A stretch of 10,484 bases of DNA from CAVDAL01 sp963606965. Its GTDB lineage: Bacteria > Actinomycetota > Coriobacteriia > Coriobacteriales > QAMH01. Below, piece by piece: positions 5,676 to 10,484 of the stretch. Location of the stretch: the NCBI GenBank assembly GCA_963606965.1, contig CAVDAL010000118.1, positions 1-10,484 on the forward strand, written 5' to 3'. Numbering within the stretch: position 1 is the stretch's first letter; each line of letters starts with the position of its first letter. Below the pieces are notes generated by a model. That model was not told the DNA's origin and made no database searches. It was given only the letters and a program-made list of their open reading frames with translations. The position numbers and the translations under genes were made by a program.

Positions 5676-6317
5676 TTATTCAGCCAAATCAAGTGCTTTT
5701 ATCATCAAAGCAGCGATAAGCGTTTTTGAATCTTCAATCTTGCCTTCAAGTGCTGCAGCAGCAAATTCATCAATATTCATCCATTCTGCTGCAACAAATT
5801 CATCTTCATCAGGATGTGCCATGCCGGCCGTCAATCCTGTCGCCAAAACAATGTGGATGATTTCACTGCTATATCCAGCTGCTATTGCCACAGGTTGAAT
5901 ATAGCGAAGATTTTTTGCATCAAAACCTGTTTCTTCTGACAACTCGCGCTTTGCAGCTTGCATGGGCTGTTCCCCAGCTTCAAGTCTGCCTGCTGGAATT
6001 TCTAGCATTACGCGTTTTAGTGGAGCGCGATATTGACGAACAAGCAAAATTTGCCCATTGTCATTTAAAGCAATTATTGCAACAGCGCCATTATGCTGCA
6101 CAATATCGCGCGAAGCTTGCTTGCCATTTGGAAGTTCAACTTGCAAGCGTTCAACATTAAAGATTTGCCCTTCGAATACAGTTTCACTGCTAAGAGCGCG
6201 TTCTTCCAGCTGCGATACTTGCGACGATGGCATTGCTGCTGGCGCTTGTGCCATTTCTGCCGTCTGCGCCGCTTGTTCTGCTTGCCCTGCTGGCGCACTA
6301 TCGCATTCTATTGCCAC
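5676..6317 (-). CDS. NUDIX hydrolase, ADP-ribose pyrophosphatase-like
   Basis: The 213-residue protein has a complete Nudix box at 110-132: G110, E116, then RELSEETGF (124-132), giving the Mg-binding REUxEExGU core. LLVRQYRAP (91-99) and LEIPAGRLEAGE (105-116) are typical of ADP-ribose pyrophosphatases (NudF type), which cleave ADP-ribose to AMP and ribose 5-phosphate. Residues 1-35 are an Ala/Gln-rich, low-complexity extension without a signal peptide; the catalytic part starts near 42. The start is GTG at 6317, overlapping the purD end by 10 bp, with GAAGGG 9 nt upstream inside purD. In-frame ATGs at residues 22 and 29 are alternatives that would shorten the extension. Its place inside a purine operon suggests a role in recycling adenine nucleotide fragments, which is inference. 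Confidence 0.88.
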   Translation of the reverse strand: MAIECDSAPAGQAEQAAQTAEMAQAPAAMPSSQVSQLEERALSSETVFEGQIFNVERLQVELPNGKQASRDIVQHNGAVAIIALNDNGQILLVRQYRAPLKRVMLEIPAGRLEAGEQPMQAAKRELSEETGFDAKNLRYIQPVAIAAGYSSEIIHIVLATGLTAGMAHPDEDEFVAAEWMNIDEFAAAALEGKIEDSKTLIAALMIKALDLAE

Positions 6318-7591
6318 GCGCTGCGACCCTTCAAAGCTTTAGCGCCAATGTCGCGACGCAAAAATTTATTTTCGAAGTCAATTTTGCCGCATAATTCATA
6401 AGCTGCATCGCGAGCATCTTCGAAGCTGTCCCCAAGTGCTGTAACACACAAAACGCGGCCGCCATTAGTCAAAACCTTGCTGCCGTCAAGCTTTGTACCA
6501 GCATGGAAAACCCATGCATCTTCTCGATTATCTACGCATTCAAGCCCGCTGATTTCAAAGCCTTTATCATAATCTGCAGGATATCCTTCGCTTGCTAAAA
6601 CAACGCCAACAGCATATTTGCTGCTCCACTCAAGTTCAACGTCTTTGAGCTGCTTTGTTGCGCATGCATACATAACGTCAACAAGGTCGCTCTTCAACCT
6701 TGGCAAAACAACCTGAGTTTCTGGGTCGCCAAAGCGAGCATTAAATTCAAGAAGCTTTGGACCTTCTTCTGTAAGCATAAAGCCACCATAAATGCAGCCG
6801 CGATAGTCGATTCCATCTTCCTTCAGACCTTCAAGCGTGCGCTGCATAATATCAAGCATTGCATCATGCTCTTCATCTGTAACAATTGGAACAGGAGAAT
6901 AAACGCCCATGCCGCCAGTATTCGGGCCTTCGTCGTCTTCCCATGCGCGCTTATGATCTTGCGCTGGTTCCATGCATAAAATAGTTTCGCCATCTGTGAA
7001 AGCAAGAATTGAACATTCAGGGCCGCTCATTGCTTCTTCAATAACAACAACTGCACCAGCCCTGCCGAACTTTCCATCAAAACATTCGTGCACAGCTTTC
7101 TTTGCTTCATCTATAGTTTGAGCGACGGTGACGCCTTTACCGGCAGCCAAGCCATCCGCCTTAATTACAATTGGAGCTTCTTGCTTGTCAAGATATTCAG
7201 TTGCAACTTGTTCATCTGCAAAGCTGCTATAAGCTGCTGTTGGCAAGTCGTGCGCCATCATGAAGTTCTTACTATATTCCTTCGAGCCTTCAAGCAATGC
7301 GCCTTGTTCTCCTGGGCCAAAGCAAGCAATGCCAGCTTCACGCACGGCATCTGCAACGCCAGCAACAAGTGGAGCTTCAGGACCAATGACTACCATATCA
7401 ATTTCATGTTCTTTGGCAAATGCTGCCACAGCCTGCGCGTCTTCCGCATCAAGATTTGTCACATTTTCCGCACAAATTGCAGTCCCGCCATTACCAGGCG
7501 CCACATAAAGCTTGTTGCATTTTGGCGATTTGCTCAAAAAGTGCGCAATCGCATGTTCACGGCCTCCAGAGCCAAGCAGCAAAATGTTCAT
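6308..7591 (-). CDS. purD: Phosphoribosylamine--glycine ligase (GAR synthetase, PurD)
   Basis: PurD joins glycine to phosphoribosylamine with ATP, the second step of de novo purine synthesis. It has 427 residues, full length. Landmarks are LLGSGGREHA (5-14), APGNGGT (31-37), GPEAPL (70-75), KADGLAAGKGV (144-154), QDHKRA (211-216), GPNTGGMGVYSP (222-233) and FNARFGDPE (283-291), the last giving the metal-binding ATP-grasp site. The C-terminal RRDIGAKAL is also typical. The ATG at 7591 overlaps the purA stop as TAATG, with GGAG 6 nt upstream of that junction, so translation is probably coupled. A TTG at 7603 would add four residues but has no support. No purM or purN is fused to it. Confidence 0.96.
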   Translation of the reverse strand: MNILLLGSGGREHAIAHFLSKSPKCNKLYVAPGNGGTAICAENVTNLDAEDAQAVAAFAKEHEIDMVVIGPEAPLVAGVADAVREAGIACFGPGEQGALLEGSKEYSKNFMMAHDLPTAAYSSFADEQVATEYLDKQEAPIVIKADGLAAGKGVTVAQTIDEAKKAVHECFDGKFGRAGAVVVIEEAMSGPECSILAFTDGETILCMEPAQDHKRAWEDDEGPNTGGMGVYSPVPIVTDEEHDAMLDIMQRTLEGLKEDGIDYRGCIYGGFMLTEEGPKLLEFNARFGDPETQVVLPRLKSDLVDVMYACATKQLKDVELEWSSKYAVGVVLASEGYPADYDKGFEISGLECVDNREDAWVFHAGTKLDGSKVLTNGGRVLCVTALGDSFEDARDAAYELCGKIDFENKFLRRDIGAKALKGRSAWQ

Positions 7592-8874
7592 TAGTCGCTC
7601 CAACCTCTCATGATTGTCTGTGTGCGTTCAGGGCCAACAGTAATAATGCTGATGTGTGCGCCCGCCAATTTCTCTAAATATTCAACATAATCGCGTGCTT
7701 CCTTCGGCAATTCTTCAAAGCTGCGGCAGCCGCTAATGTCACAATTCCAACCAGGCAATTCTTCATAAACTGGCTTTGCATGATGGAAAGCTGTTTGCTG
7801 ACCTGGAACAGTCTTATAAATTTTGCCGTCGGCTTCATATGCTGTGCAAACTTTGATTGTGTCAAAGCTTCCAAGCACGTCAAGCTTTGTAAGCGCGATG
7901 TCTGTCAAGCCATTTACATCGACAGCATAGCGAACAATAACAGCGTCGTACCAACCGCACCTGCGTTTGCGACCTGTTGTCACGCCATATTCGCCGCCAA
8001 TTTCACCCAGTTGGTCGCCTGTTTCATCAAAAAGTTCTGTTGGGAAAGGGCCGCTGCCAACGCGCGTCATGTAAGCCTTTGCAATGCCAAGAACTTTCTT
8101 GATTTTTGTAGGGCCAACGCCTGTGCCTGTGCACGCACCACCGGCAGTGCAATTGCTGCTTGTGACGAATGGATATGTGCCGTGGTCGATGTCAAGCTGG
8201 GTTGCTTGCGCGCCTTCGAAAAGAATATTTTTGCCATCGCGCAAAGCATCATTTAAAAGCTGGCTGCAGTCCACAACATGGCTGCTTATGCGCTTTGCAT
8301 ATTCTTCATATTCTTCGACAATTTGATCCACCGTATAAGGCTCGAGGTTATACACTTTTGTGAGGATATCATTTTTCACAGCAAGCGCTGCTTCAACCTT
8401 TTCGCAGAAGATATGATGATCAACCAAGTCTTGAATGCGAATGCCATAGCGTTCATATTTATCCTGATAGCACGGGCCAATTCCGCGCTTTGTTGTGCCG
8501 ATTTTATTCTTGCCAAGCCTGCGTTCAGACGCGCCGTCCAAGTCTAAGTGATAAGGCATGATGACGTGAGCATTGCCGCTTATGAGCAGCTTATCTGTTG
8601 AAATTCCCTTTGACTCAAGCTCGTCCATTTCTTCAATCAAAACACGCGGATCGATGACTGTGCCATTACCAATAACTGGAGTGACAGAATCATACATAAT
8701 GCCTGATGGAATTAAGTGAAGTGCAAGCTTTGTATCTTTGTAAATGACCGTGTGACCTGCATTATTGCCGCCTTGAAAGCGAACAACATAATCGTATTCT
8801 GGAGCCACAACGTCAGTGACTTTTCCCTTGCCTTCGTCGCCCCATTGCGTGCCAACCAAAATTGTGCCCGACAT
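7591..8874 (-). CDS. purA: Adenylosuccinate synthetase (PurA)
   Basis: PurA makes adenylosuccinate from IMP, aspartate and GTP, the first committed step to AMP. It has 427 residues, the normal size. The sequence shows the P-loop GTQWGDEGKGK (8-18) with catalytic D13, GGNNAGHT (35-42) with the catalytic His, GTTKRGIGP (126-134) for IMP binding, and VTTGRKRRCGWYD (298-310) for the aspartate loop. The reading frame stays open to an ATG at 8934, but the start at 8874 is preferred: AAGGAG (8885-8880) lies 5 nt upstream, the product then begins MSGTILVG as in the family, and the 20 extra codons overlap the promoter and repeat boxes. It is the first gene of the purine cluster and is coupled to purD by TAATG. 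Confidence 0.96.
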   Translation of the reverse strand: MSGTILVGTQWGDEGKGKVTDVVAPEYDYVVRFQGGNNAGHTVIYKDTKLALHLIPSGIMYDSVTPVIGNGTVIDPRVLIEEMDELESKGISTDKLLISGNAHVIMPYHLDLDGASERRLGKNKIGTTKRGIGPCYQDKYERYGIRIQDLVDHHIFCEKVEAALAVKNDILTKVYNLEPYTVDQIVEEYEEYAKRISSHVVDCSQLLNDALRDGKNILFEGAQATQLDIDHGTYPFVTSSNCTAGGACTGTGVGPTKIKKVLGIAKAYMTRVGSGPFPTELFDETGDQLGEIGGEYGVTTGRKRRCGWYDAVIVRYAVDVNGLTDIALTKLDVLGSFDTIKVCTAYEADGKIYKTVPGQQTAFHHAKPVYEELPGWNCDISGCRSFEELPKEARDYVEYLEKLAGAHISIITVGPERTQTIMRGWSD

Positions 8875-8879
8875 ATTTG

Positions 8880-8963
8880 CTCCTTGAAATTTTATTTGTT
8901 GTGCATTACATGCGAATTCTACCGTTTTGTGCATTAGATGAATAGCACGGCGGCGTGTGCATT
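8880..8963 (-). promoter_or_regulatory. purA control region: promoter, ribosome site and three AATGCACA boxes at 28-bp period
   Basis: On the minus strand a TAGAAT box (8921-8916) matches the -10 consensus at 5 of 6 positions, with a weak TATTCA (8944-8939) 17 bp upstream; AAGGAG is at 8885-8880. The octamer AATGCACA occurs three times at 8963-8956, 8935-8928 and 8907-8900, each start exactly 28 bp from the next. Two of the copies agree over 13 of 14 bp (8899-8912 and 8927-8940). One box lies between the -35 and -10 positions, one at the predicted start point and one just upstream. This is the layout expected of an operator for a repressor bound at several sites. The regulator is unknown; the sequence does not look like the PurBox of Bacillus. 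Confidence 0.5.
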
Positions 8964-8973
8964 GCCTCGTGAT

Positions 8974-9099
8974 GTCTTGTCTTCGGCAAGCGCGCGAATG
9001 AAGGGACTAGTTGCAAGCAAGGTTGGCGACAAGTAAGGCGTCTTTCTTTGGTAAGCGCGTGAAGAAAAGGCTTTGGTTACAGAGAAGTTGGCTACAAGT
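8974..9099. repeat. Degenerate 65-bp tandem duplication between uppP and purA
   Basis: Segments 8985-9034 and 9050-9099 align without gaps over 50 positions with 34 identities. The ends are best kept: GG-AAGCGCG at the left and TTGGC-ACAAGT at the right. Similarity continues a few bases further left (TCTTGTCTTC against TCTTTCTTT, one indel), so the unit is about 61-65 bp. The second copy can form a short stem (CTTTCTT with AAGAAAAG) around an AAGCGCG loop; the first copy folds less well. There is no T-tract, so I do not call it a uppP terminator, and no other uppP terminator is visible. Translation cannot explain the similarity, because the 65-bp offset changes frame. Confidence 0.45.
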
Positions 9100-9106
9100 C
9101 TAAAGT

Positions 9107-9979
9107 TTATGCCGCTGCAGCTTGCAAGCCAAAACCAAACACTGCTACAAGCACAACAATTGCAAGCGCAATGCGATACCAGCCAAAACCGCTGAAGCTA
9201 TGTTTTTGAATGAAGCTCATCAAAAACCGAATTGAAATTACAGAAACAACAAAGGCTGTGACAAGGCCAATTGCACCAACAAGCAGCTCAGTTTGTGTGA
9301 ATGCAAAGCCAGTTTCTAAGAAGAACTTCACGACTTTCAGCAAGCTCCAGCCAAACATTACAGGTATTGCTAAAAAGAAGCTGAATTCGCTAACAGCCAC
9401 GCGCGAACATCCACATAAAAGACCGCCGATAATTGTTGAACCGCTGCGCGATGTTCCCGGAATTATTGCTAAACATTGAAAACAGCCAATCTTGAATGCT
9501 GTTGCATAATCAAGCTCGTAAACACTTTCAACCTTGTAAGGCTTGGCTGTTCCACGCTCTTCCCTTTTTGCGCGCACGCGTTCAATGATGATGAACAATG
9601 CGCCATAAACAATCAACGCAATTGCAATTGTGACAGCGTTATAGAAGTGCGCGTCTACCCAGTCTTCCAACAAAAAGCCAACAATAGCAGCAGGAATGCA
9701 GCCAACAACCACCTTACCCCAAAGGTGCCACGTTGCCTTTTTTGCTTCTGGATATTTGTGACGCGACCACGGGTTAAGCTTCGCAAAAAATAGAATTACA
9801 ACAGCCATTATTGCGCCAAGCTGAATAACAACTGTGAACATTTCCATAAATTCTGCGCTCACATCAAGAGTGATAAAGTTGTTGAACAACACTAAGTGAC
9901 CAGTGCTTGAAACTGGGAGCCATTCAGTTATGCCTTCGACAAGTCCGAAGAAAAACGCCTTCAGCGCTTCAATAATCAT
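9107..9979 (-). CDS. uppP: Undecaprenyl-diphosphatase (UppP/BacA)
   Basis: UppP removes a phosphate from undecaprenyl diphosphate in the membrane, recycling the lipid carrier for peptidoglycan and other wall polymers; high levels give bacitracin resistance. The protein has 290 residues, slightly longer than the usual 265-280, with about eight hydrophobic segments. The catalytic motifs are intact: EGITEWLPVSSTGH (15-28) supplies E15, E19 and H28, and PGTSRSGSTI (174-183) supplies R178. The central loop (133-158) is rich in charged residues and accounts for the extra length. The ATG at 9979 has GGAAGG 6 nt upstream. The gene is divergent from the ferredoxin gene and upstream of purA in the same direction; read-through into purA is possible because no terminator is seen. 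Confidence 0.95.
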   Translation of the reverse strand: MIIEALKAFFFGLVEGITEWLPVSSTGHLVLFNNFITLDVSAEFMEMFTVVIQLGAIMAVVILFFAKLNPWSRHKYPEAKKATWHLWGKVVVGCIPAAIVGFLLEDWVDAHFYNAVTIAIALIVYGALFIIIERVRAKREERGTAKPYKVESVYELDYATAFKIGCFQCLAIIPGTSRSGSTIIGGLLCGCSRVAVSEFSFFLAIPVMFGWSLLKVVKFFLETGFAFTQTELLVGAIGLVTAFVVSVISIRFLMSFIQKHSFSGFGWYRIALAIVVLVAVFGFGLQAAAA

Positions 9980-9985
9980 AAAAAA

Positions 9986-10021
9986 CCTTCCGCATTCGGA
10001 AATAAGAGCGCGAAAATTATA
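9986..10021 (-). promoter_or_regulatory. uppP -10 box and ribosome site inside a small hairpin
   Basis: TATAAT is present on the minus strand at 10021-10016; the -35 position at 16-18 bp spacing is not recognisable. The ribosome site GGAAGG (9991-9986) overlaps the 3' arm of a perfect inverted repeat, TTCCG (10001-9997) and CGGAA (9992-9988) around AATG. In RNA this 5-bp stem would partly mask the ribosome site. It may equally be a chance dyad or a DNA-binding site. Confidence 0.45.
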
Positions 10022-10071
10022 TTACTAATTTGCCGTACGCCCGACAGTTTCATTGTTTTTGCAAAATTCTA

Positions 10072-10125
10072 TTGCCAATCTTTGTGTAAGCGGTTATTCT
10101 GCACGGCACAAAAAAGTTTTTTGTG
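10072..10125 (+). promoter_or_regulatory. Ferredoxin promoter with a 19-bp palindrome at the start point
   Basis: TTGCCA (10072-10077) and TATTCT (10095-10100) are separated by exactly 17 bp, a good sigma-70-type promoter with a predicted start near 10107. At that point begins a perfect inverted repeat, CACAAAAAA-G-TTTTTTGTG (10107-10125). As DNA it is an operator-like palindrome covering +1 to about +19; as RNA it would be a 7-bp hairpin with a 5-nt loop at the 5' end. The ribosome site AGGAG (10135-10139) follows, 7 nt before the ATG. Confidence 0.6.
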
Positions 10126-10146
10126 AGGAATCTGAGGAGTAACATT

Positions 10147-10332
10147 ATGCCAATACCTGAAATTGATGAAGACGAATGTTCTGGTTGTGGTATCTGCGTT
10201 GATTCATGCGAAAGCCAAGTTCTTGACATCGTTGGCAACACAGCTGCTGTAGTGAATGAGGATAACTGCATCGGCTGCGGCGAATGCATGGAAGAATGCC
10301 CAATGGGAGCAATTAACGTTGAAGAAGACTAA
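10147..10332 (+). CDS. Small 2[4Fe-4S] ferredoxin
   Basis: The 61-residue protein is a soluble bacterial-type ferredoxin that carries electrons between cytoplasmic oxidoreductases. Two cysteine motifs are present: C11-x2-C14-x2-C17-x3-C21 and C41-x2-C44-x2-C47-x3-C51-P. All eight ligands are intact. The first motif is followed by Glu, where a proline is usual, while the second has the normal Pro. The protein is very acidic, ending NVEED. The ATG at 10147 has AGGAG 7 nt upstream; a GTG at 10123 in the same frame lies inside the palindrome and before that ribosome site, so it is rejected. It is a single-gene unit with its own promoter and terminator. The partner enzyme cannot be named from the context. 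A clostridial-type ferredoxin fits an anaerobic host. Confidence 0.95.
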   Translation: MPIPEIDEDECSGCGICVDSCESQVLDIVGNTAAVVNEDNCIGCGECMEECPMGAINVEED

Positions 10333-10384
10333 TCGGGGGCGCGCGCTTTTGCGTGCTGATTTCTTCTAGCGTTCAAAGATTGAT

Positions 10385-10425
10385 AAAGGTCTGTTGCTAT
10401 TTATAGCGCAGGCCTTTTTCTTTTT
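10385..10425 (+). terminator. Intrinsic terminator of the ferredoxin gene
   Basis: AAAGGTCTG (10385-10393) pairs with CAGGCCTTT (10409-10417) through one T-G wobble. An inner stem GCTAT (10396-10400) pairs with ATAGC (10403-10407). The T-rich run TTTTTCTTTTT (10415-10425) overlaps the end of the stem and follows it. The hairpin is 53 nt after the ferredoxin stop. On the minus strand the stem is followed only by TTTATCAAT, so bidirectional use is less likely. A GCGCGC-TTTT-GCGTGC hairpin at 10341-10356 has no T-tract. The remaining bases, 10426-10484, hold no gene I can support. Confidence 0.88.
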
Positions 10426-10484
10426 GCGCAACGAGCACAAACGATTTAATTTACCAGCCCATACATGTTCGGCAGGTACAACTG

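Noticed and set aside
8875..8934. In-frame 20-residue N-terminal extension of PurA
   Set aside because: It overlaps the -10 box and repeat boxes, while the internal ATG at 8874 has a strong ribosome site and gives the family-typical N-terminus.
8935..9100. Small minus-strand peptide across the tandem duplication (ending about 8908)
   Set aside because: No start codon with a ribosome site, and the repeat changes frame, so the DNA similarity is not protein-driven.
10341..10356. GCGCGC-TTTT-GCGTGC hairpin after the ferredoxin gene as terminator
   Set aside because: There is no T-tract after it and a much better terminator lies at 10385-10425.
10426..10484. Possible 3' end of a minus-strand gene (QLYLPNMYGLVN then stop at 10446)
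   Set aside because: Only 12 codons are visible and another frame is also open, so there is no basis to call a gene.

Overview
The window looks like a housekeeping region of a Gram-positive-type bacterial chromosome of moderate GC (mid-40s percent by impression, not counted). Gene content (a divergent Ddl beside an RlpA-like protein, a Fsr-type MFS carrier, UppP, a 2[4Fe-4S] ferredoxin) and the apparently leaderless start of the RlpA-like gene suggest an actinobacterium, possibly an anaerobic member of Coriobacteriia. That placement is inference; a clostridial relative cannot be excluded. I see no insertion sequence, phage gene, CRISPR array, rRNA or tRNA.

Layout. (1) 99-3651, minus strand: a cell-envelope operon read right to left from a TATAAT box touching the first gene: RlpA-like double-psi beta-barrel protein, small protein resembling the N-terminal domain of cyanophycin synthetase, PLP aminotransferase, ddl. 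A clear intrinsic terminator lies at 99-132. Between ddl and that terminator is an unexplained 158-nt element (152-309) bounded by a perfect 14-bp inverted repeat and containing a 21-bp internal stem. (2) 3637-3963: an intergenic region of more than 300 bp with the promoters of the divergent RlpA-like and MFS genes and two further inverted repeats. (3) 3964-5190, plus: MFS exporter, ending 3 bp from the convergent purE. (4) 5194-8874, minus: purine operon purA-purD-NUDIX-purE, tightly packed (TAATG overlap, 10-bp overlap, 26-bp gap). (5) 8880-9106: purA control region with three AATGCACA boxes at an exact 28-bp period, followed by a degenerate 65-bp tandem duplication. (6) 9107-9979, minus: uppP. 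(7) 9980-10484: divergent uppP/ferredoxin promoters, a perfect palindrome at the predicted ferredoxin start point, the ferredoxin gene and its intrinsic terminator.

How the genes fit together. Ddl (D-Ala-D-Ala), UppP (lipid carrier recycling) and the RlpA-like protein (wall cleavage or septal remodelling) serve peptidoglycan synthesis and turnover. PurE and PurD act in de novo IMP synthesis and PurA in IMP to AMP; the NUDIX enzyme may clean up ADP-ribose-type nucleotides. The most unusual items are the 152-309 element, the AATGCACA array, and the stand-alone cyanophycin-synthetase-like domain that keeps an HxxEH motif next to an ATP-grasp ligase.
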